A stretch of 36,311 nt of DNA from Flavobacterium sp. ACN6 (GCF_002304005.1 NZ_MRCQ01000022.1:1-36311), one strand, 5' to 3'; counted from the first letter of the stretch, positions 1 through 7,995 are shown. The notes: a model not told the origin generated them from the letters alone. Numbers and translations: made by a program.

Positions 1-8
1 AAAAACCT

Positions 9-118
9 TAAGGTGGTTATTGCGGCGGGGCTCACCTCTTCCCATCCCGAACAGAGTAGTTAAGCCCGCCTGCGCAGATGGTACTGCAGTTATGTGGGAG
101 AGTATGTCGTCGCCTTTC
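9..118 (+). rRNA. rrf: 5S ribosomal RNA
   Basis: The segment has the conserved 5S core (CCCATCCCGAACAGAGTAGT followed by TTAAGCCCGCC) and the typical loop E and helix IV region ending GTGGGAGAGTATGTCGTCGCC. The ends AAGGTGG (near 10-16) and CGTCGCCTT (near 109-117) pair with G-U wobbles to form helix I, which sets the boundaries to within a few bases. It is the last gene of an rRNA operon whose 16S and 23S genes must lie left of the window. Confidence 0.95.
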
Positions 119-122
119 TTTG

Positions 123-155
123 AAAAACCCTATCCAAAACGGATAGGGTTTTTTG
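123..155 (+). terminator. Rho-independent terminator of the rRNA operon
   Basis: The stem AAAAACCCTATCC (123-135) pairs with GGATAGGGTTTTT (141-153) around a 5-nt loop and runs into a T tract. It lies directly behind the 5S gene. Confidence 0.9.
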
Positions 156-334
156 CTTTTATATGGGTTTTGTGAATAAACGAAATTTACTTAAATTATT
201 GATAATTTCTCAATCGGTAAGTGGTTGTTATTTAGTGATTTATGTACTGTTAAATAACTAAAAATTTCTTAAATTAATTTGAATATAATTTTTCTTGATG
301 TAAATTAGTAATACTATACTTAAATAAATACATC

Positions 335-784
335 ATGAAAAATAGAATATTTTTAGCCATAGTATTGTTAAGTCTAACAATCTCGGCCAGCGCACAGAAG
401 AAAATAGAAGTTACAGAACTGCCAAAACCAGCTCAGGAATTTTTAAAGAAATACTTTGGCAACACCGCTGTTGAAAGCGCCAAAAAAGACGCTGAACATG
501 GAGAAAAAGGTTTTGAAGTAAAATTGAAAGACGGAACGGAAGTAGAATTTTGGAAAGACGGATCATACCGTGAAGTTGACGGTGGCGATAAACCAATTCC
601 AACCGCTTTTATTCCAGATAATATTAAGGCTTATGTCGCCAAAAATCATCCAAATGAAAAAATAACGCATATAGATTATGGACACAAAGATTTGGATGTT
701 GACTTAACAAATGATATCGATTTGGAATTTACGAAAGACGGTAAGATTCTAAAAGATAAAAAGAATGATGTGAAAAATAAATAA
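335..784 (+). CDS. Secreted PepSY-like (DUF2874-type) protein
   Basis: This 149-residue protein begins with a clear signal peptide (MKNRIFLAIVLLSLTISASAQ, cleavage near residue 20), so it acts in the periplasm or outside the cell. The remainder reads as two PepSY-like repeats, each with a pattern of the type F-E-V-x-L-x-D-G-T-x-V-E-F-x-x-D-G: residues about 30-75 and 95-145. Such small proteins in Bacteroidota belong to the putative beta-lactamase-inhibitor-like PepSY family and have no settled function. It stands alone between the rRNA terminator and the LacI gene. A possible half operator-like CAATCGGTAA lies at 211-220, but it matches the xylan-locus motif in only 8 of 10 positions. I am confident of the family and do not know the role. 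Confidence 0.8.
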   Translation: MKNRIFLAIVLLSLTISASAQKKIEVTELPKPAQEFLKKYFGNTAVESAKKDAEHGEKGFEVKLKDGTEVEFWKDGSYREVDGGDKPIPTAFIPDNIKAYVAKNHPNEKITHIDYGHKDLDVDLTNDIDLEFTKDGKILKDKKNDVKNK

Positions 785-803
785 AATCTATTCTACAAAT
801 TAA

Positions 804-852
804 TTTTCCCGTTTATAGACACCGTTTCTCTACTGGTCTATAAACGGGAAAA
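804..852. repeat. 17-bp perfect inverted repeat between the PepSY gene and lacI-type gene
   Basis: TTTTCCCGTTTATAGAC (804-820) is matched exactly by its reverse complement at 836-852, with a 15-nt loop. It could terminate the upstream gene, but no T tract follows on either strand, so a regulatory or recombination-related inverted repeat is also possible. It ends about 33 bp before the start of the regulator gene. Confidence 0.75.
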
Positions 853-884
853 TAGTTTATATTTACATTTCTATTATCTATTTC

Positions 885-1913
885 ATGGAAGAAAATAAAC
901 ACGTTACGATTTACGATATTGCTGAAAGATTAAATTTGGCCACATCTACTATTTCGAGAGCTTTAAAAGATCATCACACCATTAGTGATAAAACGATAAA
1001 AAAAGTAAAAGAAACTGCGAAAGAAATGGGATTTGTACCCAACACTTTAGCAGCAGGTTTACGCGGAAACAAAACCAAAACGATTGGAGTTTTAATTCCA
1101 ACCGTTACCCAGCCGTTTTTATCATCCTTAATCAGCGGCATCGAAATTACGGCTCAAAAGTCTGATTATACCGTAATTATTATGCAGTCGCACGACTCCT
1201 ACGAAGAAGAGGTAAATATGGCTAAGTCCCTTTACAGTAATCGCGTAAGTGGCGTAATTTGTTCATTGGCTATGGAAACCAGAGATACAGCGCATTTTCA
1301 TCAGTTTTCAAACAATAATATTCCGTTGGTTTTTGTCGACAGGGTTCCAAAAGATTATAATACTTTTCGTGTGGTAATAGACAATTATTCTGCTGGTTAT
1401 AAAGCTACAAAACATCTTATTGAACAAGGTTGTCTACGCATTGCGCATTTAACCGCCGGATCTGAATTAGGTAATTTATATAACGAAAGAAAAAGAGGAT
1501 ATATAGAAGCGTTGAAGGATCATAATATTACCGTTGAAGAAGAATTGATTATTAATTTAAATTCGGTTACTTATGAAGACGGTGTAAAAGCAAGCAATGC
1601 TTTATTTGATTTAAAACCAATGCCAGACGGATTGTTTGCTCCAGGAGATATTATTGCGGTTAGTGCTGTGCAGACAGCTAAAAAACGCGGTATAAAAGTA
1701 CCAGAAGAATTAAAAGTTATAGGGTTTAATAACGACCCTATTTCGCAGATTATTGATCCCAACTTATCTACTATTACGCATCCCGCCGAAAAAATGGGAA
1801 AAGCAGCAGCGGAAATTATTATCAAAAACTTGAAATCGTCTAAAAATGATGATGCCAAAGAAATTACTTTTTTAAATACAGAAGTACTGGCGAGAGAATC
1901 TACGCAGAAATAA
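885..1913 (+). CDS. LacI/GalR-family transcriptional regulator of the xylan/glucuronate locus
   Basis: The 342-residue protein has the LacI architecture. The N-terminal helix-turn-helix and hinge occupy residues about 7-60 (VTIYDIAERLNLATSTISRAL, with the hinge-helix pattern PNTLAAGLRG). A periplasmic-binding-protein-like sensor domain fills the rest, starting at the typical TKTIGVLIP. Length fits the family. The gene faces the GH67 operon and ends at its own terminator, so it is probably monocistronic and a local repressor. Near-palindromes at 2067-2078 and 7848-7859 fit a LacI-type site with a central CpG. The inducer cannot be read from sequence. By context it is a xylo-oligosaccharide, aldouronic acid or a glucuronate pathway intermediate; that is inference. 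Confidence 0.9.
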   Translation: MEENKHVTIYDIAERLNLATSTISRALKDHHTISDKTIKKVKETAKEMGFVPNTLAAGLRGNKTKTIGVLIPTVTQPFLSSLISGIEITAQKSDYTVIIMQSHDSYEEEVNMAKSLYSNRVSGVICSLAMETRDTAHFHQFSNNNIPLVFVDRVPKDYNTFRVVIDNYSAGYKATKHLIEQGCLRIAHLTAGSELGNLYNERKRGYIEALKDHNITVEEELIINLNSVTYEDGVKASNALFDLKPMPDGLFAPGDIIAVSAVQTAKKRGIKVPEELKVIGFNNDPISQIIDPNLSTITHPAEKMGKAAAEIIIKNLKSSKNDDAKEITFLNTEVLARESTQK

Positions 1914-1956
1914 ACATTGCAAAATTCAAGATATTTAATCTTGATTCTACCGTACT

Positions 1957-1995
1957 AAAGCAGGATAGTTTTTTAAATTATCCTGCTTTTATTTG
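1957..1995 (+). terminator. Rho-independent terminator after the LacI-type gene
   Basis: AAAGCAGGATA (1957-1967) pairs with TATCCTGCTTT (1979-1989), followed by a T-rich stretch. It isolates the regulator from the GH67 operon. Confidence 0.85.
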
Positions 1996-2055
1996 TTATA
2001 AAAATAAAATTAATAAAAAAAAATAGGATAAAATTTTTTTCTTAAACAACAATCC

Positions 2056-2078
2056 TATATTTTTACGCAACCGATTGC
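2056..2078 (+). promoter_or_regulatory. Candidate promoter -7 element and LacI-type operator upstream of GH67
   Basis: The near-palindrome GCAACCGATTGC (2067-2078) has one mismatched pair and a central CG, as in many LacI-family operators. It lies 4 bp after TATATTTT (2056-2063), a 7/8 match to the Bacteroidota -7 consensus TAnnTTTG. The same core in the same arrangement stands before the transporter gene at 7849-7858. A repressor bound here would cover the transcription start. Confidence 0.6.
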
Positions 2079-2195
2079 AATTATTGTTTTATTTTTAATA
2101 ATGTATTTTTTAAATTAAAATTTTATCAAATATCCTTATTGAGAAGAAAAAATCTGAAATCGTAAAAATAAACATTAAGAATAAACCCAAATTAA

Positions 2196-4346
2196 ATGAC
2201 TTCATTAAAATTTGTTTTCCTGTTATTTTTAATTTCCTTTTCGGCGTTAGCGCAAAAGGATTATAAATTATGGCTTCAGTATGATAAGATAGCTAATGAT
2301 ATAATTTCTTCAGAATATAAAAATAATATTCAGGGAATTGTTTCTTTTGGAAATTCTGAAACATCGAAAATTACTATAAAAGAGTTGGAGAATGGAATTG
2401 TAAATATGCTGGGAAGTAAACCAGAAATCAATTCAGAAATTAATGGAGAAAACAATTTAATTATAGGCTCTCATACTTCTCTAAATTCAGAATTACGAAA
2501 AATACTAAAAACGGATTTTGATAAGATAACTAATGAAAGTTTTATAATCAAAACAATTAATTTAAAAAATAAAAAACAGATTATCATTTCGGGGAAAAAT
2601 GATATTGCAGTTTTATATGGAGTTTTCAATTTTTTAAGATTAATTCAGACCCATAAATCAATCCAAAACTTAAATATAGCCGATTCACCAAAAACAAATA
2701 TTAGAATCTTAAACCATTGGGACAATCTCGATCGAACTGTGGAACGTGGTTATGCCGGATTTTCATTATGGAACTGGCAGAAATTACCTGATTTTATCGA
2801 TGAGCGCTATATTGATTACGCCAGAGCAAATGCATCAATAGGAATTAACGGAACAGTTTTGACCAATGTAAATGCAAACGCTCTAATTTTGACACCACAA
2901 TATTTAGAGAAAGTAGAAGCACTCGCAAACGTTTTTAGACCTTACGGTATAAAAGTATATTTAACGGCAAGATTTTCAGCACCAATTGAAATTGGAAATT
3001 TAAAAACTGCCGATCCAAAAGATACACAAGTTATAAAGTGGTGGAAAGACAAAGCTGCTGAAATTTACAAACGAATTCCTGATTTTGGAGGATTTTTGGT
3101 GAAAGCCAATTCAGAGGGTCAGCCTGGGCCTCAAAATTATGGAAGAGATCATGTTGACGGTGCGAATATGCTGGCCGATGCAGTTGCTCCTTTTGGAGGC
3201 GTAATTATGTGGAGAGCTTTTGTATATTCTGAACATGATGCAAACGATCGGGCGAAACAAGCTTACGCGGAATTTCAGCCGTATGACGGAAAATTTAAAG
3301 ACAATGTAATCGTTCAGGTTAAAAACGGGGCAATCGATTTTCAGCCTAGAGAACCATTTCATCCGTTATTTGGTGCGATGCCCAAGACACCTTTAATGAT
3401 GGAATTTCAAATCACACAAGAATATTTAGGCTTTAGTACACATTTGGTTTTTCTGCCCAAATTATTTCAGGAAGTTTTAGAATCAGATACGTATCAAAAA
3501 GGAAAAGGTTCAACTGTTGCTAAGGCAATTGACGGCACTTTATATCAAAATAAATTAACTGGAATCGCTGGAGTTTCTAACATAGGGAATGACTTGAACT
3601 GGACAGGACATCCTTTTGCGCAGGCGAATTGGTACGGTTTCGGAAGATTGGCTTGGAATCCGTATTTAGATGCTGAAACTATTGCTGATGAATGGCTGAG
3701 ATGTACTTTTTCTAACAATGAAAATTTCATAAAACCAGTTAAAAATATGATGATTGAATCACGTGAAGCGGTTGTAAATTATATGACACCGCTGGGTCTG
3801 CATCATATTATGGATACGGGACATCATTACGGGCCAGGACCTTGGGTTTCTGATTTGTCAAGGCCAGAATGGAATCCGACGTATTATCATAAAGCAGATA
3901 AAAACGGAATTGGTTTCGACAGATCAAAGTCGGGAACAAATGCTGTATCGCAATATGCGCCAGAAGCAGCGAATTTATTTGATAATTTAGAAACCTGTCC
4001 AGAGAAAGATTTATTATGGTTTCATCATGTTTCATGGGATTATAAATTAAAAAATGGACAAACTTTATGGAACAGTCTTGCATTTAAATATCAAGAAGGC
4101 GTAGATCAAGTAGCTGAAATGCAGAACGTCTGGAATAAATCTGAAAAATATGTTGACAGCGAACGTTTTAACGAAGTAAAAATGTTACTCGAAATTCAGC
4201 AGAAAGAAGCAAAATGGTGGCGCGATGCCTGTTTATTATATTTTCAGCAATTTTCAGGAAAAGAACTTCCTGCGGGAATTGAAAAACCAACACAAACTTT
4301 AGAGTATTTTAAATCATTAAAATTCCCATTTGCCCCGGGAAATTAG
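2196..4346 (+). CDS. Alpha-glucuronidase, GH67
   Basis: This 716-residue enzyme removes (4-O-methyl-)glucuronic acid from the non-reducing end of aldouronic acids released from glucuronoxylan. A signal peptide (residues 1-20, ending SFSALAQ) places it in the periplasm or outside. An N-terminal alpha/beta domain (about 21-165) precedes the (beta/alpha)8 barrel, which opens with NHWDNLDRTVERGYAG. E307 (KANSEGQPGP) is the expected acid; D381 (KNGAIDFQPREP) and E409 (QITQEYLG) are the expected base pair, spaced 28 residues apart as in characterised GH67 enzymes. The C-terminal helical domain carries DTGHHYGPGPW. The next gene starts 17 bp downstream, so they form an operon. It is likely regulated through the operator at 2067-2078. 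The family call is firm. Confidence 0.95.
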   Translation: MTSLKFVFLLFLISFSALAQKDYKLWLQYDKIANDIISSEYKNNIQGIVSFGNSETSKITIKELENGIVNMLGSKPEINSEINGENNLIIGSHTSLNSELRKILKTDFDKITNESFIIKTINLKNKKQIIISGKNDIAVLYGVFNFLRLIQTHKSIQNLNIADSPKTNIRILNHWDNLDRTVERGYAGFSLWNWQKLPDFIDERYIDYARANASIGINGTVLTNVNANALILTPQYLEKVEALANVFRPYGIKVYLTARFSAPIEIGNLKTADPKDTQVIKWWKDKAAEIYKRIPDFGGFLVKANSEGQPGPQNYGRDHVDGANMLADAVAPFGGVIMWRAFVYSEHDANDRAKQAYAEFQPYDGKFKDNVIVQVKNGAIDFQPREPFHPLFGAMPKTPLMMEFQITQEYLGFSTHLVFLPKLFQEVLESDTYQKGKGSTVAKAIDGTLYQNKLTGIAGVSNIGNDLNWTGHPFAQANWYGFGRLAWNPYLDAETIADEWLRCTFSNNENFIKPVKNMMIESREAVVNYMTPLGLHHIMDTGHHYGPGPWVSDLSRPEWNPTYYHKADKNGIGFDRSKSGTNAVSQYAPEAANLFDNLETCPEKDLLWFHHVSWDYKLKNGQTLWNSLAFKYQEGVDQVAEMQNVWNKSEKYVDSERFNEVKMLLEIQQKEAKWWRDACLLYFQQFSGKELPAGIEKPTQTLEYFKSLKFPFAPGN

Positions 4347-4363
4347 AATTATACAGCAAAATT

Positions 4364-5101
4364 ATGAGTACAAAAACAGCAATTGTTACAGGAGGAAATT
4401 CAGGATTAGGTTATGCAACAGCAAAAAAACTATGCGATAACGGAATCAAAACGTATATAATTGGCCGGTCAAAAGACAAGACTGAAGAGGCTTGTCGTGA
4501 AATTGGCGAAAATGCAATTCCGATAATTTTTGACTTGAATGATTTGGAAGGAATTCCGGCAATGATTGAAAATTTAACCAAAGATAATTCAATAGATATC
4601 TTGGTAAACAATGCGGGAATCAATCTGAAAAAAGAAATTCCAAATGTAACCGATGCCGATTTTCTTTCGGTAATTCATACCAATCTTTTGAGTGTTTTTT
4701 CGGTGAGCAGAGAAGTGATCAAAAACATGAAAGAAAATGGAGGAGGAAGCATTGTCAATATCAGTTCTATGGCATCACAATACGGAATTCCAAAAGTAAT
4801 AGCGTATTCGGCAAGTAAAGGTGCAATCGAATCAATGACGCGCGCGATGGCTACAGAATTGGCTCCATTTGGCATTCGTGTAAACTGTATTGCACCAGGA
4901 TTTATAAAAACCAAAATGTCTGCTGCAGCATTAGATAATGATCCTGAAAGAAAAAATAAAGTGTTAGGAAGAACGCCAATGGGCTTTTTAGGAGAACCAT
5001 CTGACATTGCAGATGCTGTTTATTATTTCGCTTTAAGCGAATCCAAATATACAACGGGAACTGTTTTGCCAGTTGATGGAGGAAATAGTATTGGATTTTA
5101 A
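4364..5101 (+). CDS. SDR oxidoreductase, probable D-mannonate (fructuronate) oxidoreductase
   Basis: A 245-residue short-chain dehydrogenase with the classical features: the nucleotide-binding TGGNSGLG at 9-16, NNAG at 82-85, and the catalytic triad S135, Y148, K152 (YSASK). The C-terminal LPVDGGNS is the usual SDR ending. It is 17 bp behind the GH67 gene and just ahead of uxuA. Between glucuronate release and mannonate dehydration, the missing step is reduction of fructuronate to D-mannonate, and SDR-type enzymes replace classical UxuB in several bacteria. That specific role rests on gene context; sequence alone gives only an SDR of unknown substrate. It is a cytoplasmic protein. Confidence 0.8.
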   Translation: MSTKTAIVTGGNSGLGYATAKKLCDNGIKTYIIGRSKDKTEEACREIGENAIPIIFDLNDLEGIPAMIENLTKDNSIDILVNNAGINLKKEIPNVTDADFLSVIHTNLLSVFSVSREVIKNMKENGGGSIVNISSMASQYGIPKVIAYSASKGAIESMTRAMATELAPFGIRVNCIAPGFIKTKMSAAALDNDPERKNKVLGRTPMGFLGEPSDIADAVYYFALSESKYTTGTVLPVDGGNSIGF

Positions 5102-5110
5102 TTGTGAAAA

Positions 5111-5189
5111 TGCCACAAAGTCGCTAAGTCACAAAGTTCTATTTTAAAAACTTTGAAAGAAAACTTTGTGACTTAGCGCCTTAGTGGCA
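5111..5189. repeat. Long imperfect inverted repeat (dispersed Flavobacterium-type hairpin)
   Basis: The left arm at 5111-5138 begins TGCCACAAAGTCGCTAAGTC. The right arm at 5162-5189 is its reverse complement with two mismatches over 28 bp; the loop is 23 nt. It lies inside the operon between the SDR gene and uxuA and ends 14 bp before the uxuA start. I recognise this type as a repeat common between genes in Flavobacterium. Confidence 0.85.
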
Positions 5190-5202
5190 GAAAAAAAATA
5201 GT

Positions 5203-6375
5203 ATGATAAAAATGCAACAAACCATGCGATGGTTCGGTCCAAATGATAAGGTAAGTTTGGTCGATATTAAGCAGGCTGGAGCAGCGGGAATTGTAACGGC
5301 TTTGCATCAAATTCCGGTTGGTGATGTCTGGACAATCGCAGCTATAAAAGAAAGACAGAAGATTATTTGGAATTATGGTTTAGAGTGGACCGTTGTTGAA
5401 AGTCTGCCAGTTCATGAAGAAATCAAACGCGCTTCAGGAAATTACTTTCAATACATCGAAAATTATAAAACTAGTTTACAAAATCTGGCAGAATGCGGTA
5501 TCAAAATCATCACGTATAATTTTATGCCGATTTTAGACTGGGTGCGAACCAATCATAATTTTATTAATGAAGATGGAAGCAAAGCTTTGTTGTACAATCA
5601 GGATGCTTTTACTTTTTTTGATGTTTTTCTTTTAAAAAGACCAAATGCCGAAAATGATTATTCTGAAGATGCAAAACAAAAAGCTTTAAATTTTGGAAGT
5701 AAACTTTCGGAAGAAGAAAAAGCGTTACTGTTTAAAAATGTTTTATTGGGTTTGCCAGGAAGTACGATCAATTTTACGGCAGAACAAATTTTGTCTTTAT
5801 TAGATAATTACACCAATATTGACAATGAAAAACTAAGAGAAAACCTGATTTATTTTTTATCAGAAGTTGTTCCTGCTGCAGAAAAAGTCGGCGCAAAAAT
5901 GGCCATTCATCCAGACGATCCTCCGTTTTCGGTTTTAGGACTGCCAAGGATTGTTTCGACCGAAAAAGATATCAAAACTATTTTTGAAGCTGTGCCTTCA
6001 ATTGCAAACGGGTTGTGTTATTGTACAGGATCTTTAGGTGCGAATCCTGATAATAATTTGGAAAAAATTATAGATGATTTTGGAGATAGGATTCACTTTT
6101 TACACCTTCGAAATACCTTTCGCGAAAGCGAAACTATTTTTAGGGAATCGGAACATTTAAAAGGTGATACTAAAATGGAAGTTATTGTTGAGAAATTATT
6201 AGTATTGATGAACAAAACAAAAATAAGTCTGCCAATGCGCCCAGATCACGGTTTTCTGCATTCGGTAGACGAAATGAAAGAAACCTATCCTGGATATTCT
6301 TTGGTAGGAAGATTAAAAGGTCTTGCTGAACTGCGAGGTTTAGAAATGGGGATTGCTTATAAATTGAATTTGTAA
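5203..6375 (+). CDS. uxuA: Mannonate dehydratase
   Basis: Converts D-mannonate to 2-keto-3-deoxygluconate in the glucuronate pathway, in the cytoplasm. The 390-residue length and hallmark segments fit the family: MRWFGPNDKVSL at the N-terminus, NFMPILDW near 106, HPDDPP (H236, D238, metal and active-site region), CYCTGSLGANPDNN near 272, HFLHLRNT near 298 and RPDHGF near the C-terminus. ATG at 5212 is a possible alternative start. It follows the SDR gene after a 101-bp gap filled mostly by a dispersed hairpin repeat, so it is likely still part of the GH67 operon. Uronate isomerase, KDG kinase and KDPG aldolase, needed to complete the path, are not in the window. Confidence 0.95.
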   Translation: MIKMQQTMRWFGPNDKVSLVDIKQAGAAGIVTALHQIPVGDVWTIAAIKERQKIIWNYGLEWTVVESLPVHEEIKRASGNYFQYIENYKTSLQNLAECGIKIITYNFMPILDWVRTNHNFINEDGSKALLYNQDAFTFFDVFLLKRPNAENDYSEDAKQKALNFGSKLSEEEKALLFKNVLLGLPGSTINFTAEQILSLLDNYTNIDNEKLRENLIYFLSEVVPAAEKVGAKMAIHPDDPPFSVLGLPRIVSTEKDIKTIFEAVPSIANGLCYCTGSLGANPDNNLEKIIDDFGDRIHFLHLRNTFRESETIFRESEHLKGDTKMEVIVEKLLVLMNKTKISLPMRPDHGFLHSVDEMKETYPGYSLVGRLKGLAELRGLEMGIAYKLNL

Positions 6376-6413
6376 TTCTAAAAGTTTATACTCAAATGCA
6401 GTATTTGAATTTC

Positions 6414-6501
6414 TGTCATTCCCGAGGAAGGAATTCAATAAAGATTCGCGACATTCTGTTTGGAGCTTCTTGCGGAGATTTCTCCTTACGTCGAAATGAC
6501 A
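6414..6501. repeat. MITE-like dispersed element with terminal inverted repeats
   Basis: The 88-bp segment begins TGTCATTCCCGAGGAAGGAA and ends with CTCCTTACGTCGAAATGACA, whose reverse complement resembles the beginning; the outermost 7 bp match exactly. An open reading frame crosses it (6396-6629), but its product is low-complexity repeat translation and is not a believable gene. The element separates uxuA from the xylanase gene. Confidence 0.7.
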
Positions 6502-6625
6502 ATATTGAAAGCATCTATGAGAATACTATGCTTATTTATGCAAGTGAAATGTCTTTTTTTGTAAGCAAAGAAAAACGATGTCTCTATGTGTTGCAAAAAC
6601 TATTAACTATTAAACCAAAAAATAC

Positions 6626-7735
6626 ATGAAATTTATTAATCTTTATTTGCTGGCAGTGACTACAATACTGTTTGTAAATTGTTCTTCAAAGCAAGAAGTC
6701 ACGACATTAAAAGATGCTTATAAAAATGATTTTTATATAGGTACAGCTTTAAGTGCAGATCAAATTGAAGAAAAAAACATCAAAGTCGATTCGCTAATTC
6801 AAAAAGAATTTAACGCTATTACGGCAGAAAATATAATGAAATCTATGTTCACGCATCCGCAAAAAGACAAATATGATTTTGCTTTATCGGATAAATTTGT
6901 GGCTTACGGCGAAAAGAATAAAATGTTCATTCATGGGCATACTTTGATATGGCACAGCCAATTAGCGCCATGGATGGAAAAAATCGCTGACAGCACAGAA
7001 ATGAAAGCTTTTATGAAAGATCATATCACGACAATTGTTTCAAAATACAAAGGAAGAATTAAGTCCTGGGATGTTGTAAATGAAGCTCTAAATGAAGACG
7101 GGACTTTACGAAAATCTGTTTTTTTGAATACGCTTGGAGAGCAATATTTAGTTGATGCTTTTAAACTCGCAGAAAAGGCAGATCCAAAAGCAGAATTGTA
7201 TTACAACGACTATAATATCGAAGAACCTGCAAAAAGAGCAGGAGCAATCGCTTTAATCAAAAAAATAAAAGAGGCTGGAGGGAAAGTTGATGGCGTTGGT
7301 ATTCAGGGACATTGGAGATTACAAAGTCCGTCACTTGAAGAAATTGAAAAAAGCATTTTAGAATATTCAGCATTGGGAATTAAAGTTGCCTTTACAGAAT
7401 TGGATATTACCGTTTTACCAAATCCGTGGGATTTAAAGGGTGCAGATGTAAATCAGAACTTTGAAGGAAGTGCGAAAATGAATCCGTATCCTAAAACATT
7501 ACCAGATTCTGTACAGACGCAATTGGCAGCACGTTATGCTTCCATTTTTAAACTGTTTTTAAAGCATAAAGACAAAATCAGCCGCGTTACTTTTTGGGGA
7601 GTTTATGACAAACAATCATGGCTAAATGACTGGCCTATAAAGGGGAGAACGAATTATCCATTGCCATTTGATGTTAATTTAGAACATAAACCAGCTTATG
7701 ATAGTATTTTGAAGTTGAAAAAGACTGTAGAATAA
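6626..7735 (+). CDS. Endo-1,4-beta-xylanase lipoprotein, GH10
   Basis: Cuts the xylan backbone, releasing xylo- and aldouronic oligomers. The 369-residue protein has a lipoprotein signal with lipobox FVNC (lipidated C19), so it is anchored to a membrane and probably exported beyond the inner one. The GH10 barrel follows at about 27-365: HGHTLIWHSQLAPWM (103-117), acid/base E153 in WDVVNEALNEDG, YYNDYN (192-197), nucleophile E258 in FTELDITV, and VTFWGVYDKQSWL (321-333). No carbohydrate-binding module is present; it is a minimal single-domain enzyme. It sits 250 bp behind uxuA, a gap that holds a MITE-like element, and ahead of a promoter region for the transporter. Confidence 0.95.
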   Translation: MKFINLYLLAVTTILFVNCSSKQEVTTLKDAYKNDFYIGTALSADQIEEKNIKVDSLIQKEFNAITAENIMKSMFTHPQKDKYDFALSDKFVAYGEKNKMFIHGHTLIWHSQLAPWMEKIADSTEMKAFMKDHITTIVSKYKGRIKSWDVVNEALNEDGTLRKSVFLNTLGEQYLVDAFKLAEKADPKAELYYNDYNIEEPAKRAGAIALIKKIKEAGGKVDGVGIQGHWRLQSPSLEEIEKSILEYSALGIKVAFTELDITVLPNPWDLKGADVNQNFEGSAKMNPYPKTLPDSVQTQLAARYASIFKLFLKHKDKISRVTFWGVYDKQSWLNDWPIKGRTNYPLPFDVNLEHKPAYDSILKLKKTVE

Positions 7736-7770
7736 GTAGTAAAATTAATTTTAGATTGAAAAATAATTGA

Positions 7771-7780
7771 CAAGCGGTTG
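7771..7780 (+). promoter_or_regulatory. Second operator-like near-palindrome before the transporter gene
   Basis: CAAGCGGTTG matches the proposed operator CAACCGATTG in 8 of 10 positions and has the same CAAnCGnTTG form, 68 bp upstream of the better copy. An exact TAAATTTG -7-like element lies between them at 7812-7819. Two sites around a promoter would allow looping, which is speculative. Confidence 0.35.
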
Positions 7781-7838
7781 TTTTTGAAAATATTTCTGAA
7801 ATAAAGTAAACTAAATTTGCGTAATATGTTTTTTTATC

Positions 7839-7859
7839 TAAATTTACACAACCGATTGT
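7839..7859 (+). promoter_or_regulatory. Candidate -7 element and LacI-type operator before the sugar symporter
   Basis: ACAACCGATTGT (7848-7859) is palindromic except for one central pair. It shares the core CAACCGATTG, and a 16-nt stretch TTTACrCAACCGATTG, with the site upstream of the GH67 gene. It begins 1-2 bp after TAAATTTA (7839-7846), a 7/8 match to TAnnTTTG. Confidence 0.6.
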
Positions 7860-7876
7860 TTTGAGTTTTATTTGCT

Positions 7877-7907
7877 TACCTGCAAGGTTTCCAAAACCTT
7901 GTAGGTA
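7877..7907. repeat. Dispersed hairpin repeat, copy 1
   Basis: CCTGCAAGGTTT pairs with AAACCTTGTAGG with one mismatch across a short loop. It is one of two near-identical copies in the leader of the transporter gene. Confidence 0.8.
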
Positions 7908-7938
7908 TGATTGAGAAGCTGTATAAAAACAATTTAAA

Positions 7939-7964
7939 CCTGCAAGGTTTTGGAAACCTTGCAG
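7939..7964. repeat. Dispersed hairpin repeat, copy 2
   Basis: CCTGCAAGGTTT (7939-7950) pairs perfectly with AAACCTTGCAGG (7953-7964). It lies 32 bp before the transporter start codon, inside the probable untranslated leader. Confidence 0.85.
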
Positions 7965-7995
7965 GAGTAAGAACTAACTAACCACAAAACCACAA

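Noticed and set aside
211..220. CAATCGGTAA as another LacI operator before the PepSY-like gene
   Set aside because: Only 8 of 10 positions match, symmetry is broken on one side, and the gene has no link to xylan use.
6396..6629. 77-residue open frame between uxuA and the xylanase gene
   Set aside because: Most of it is translation of the MITE-like repeat at 6414-6501, and the tail has no recognisable protein character.
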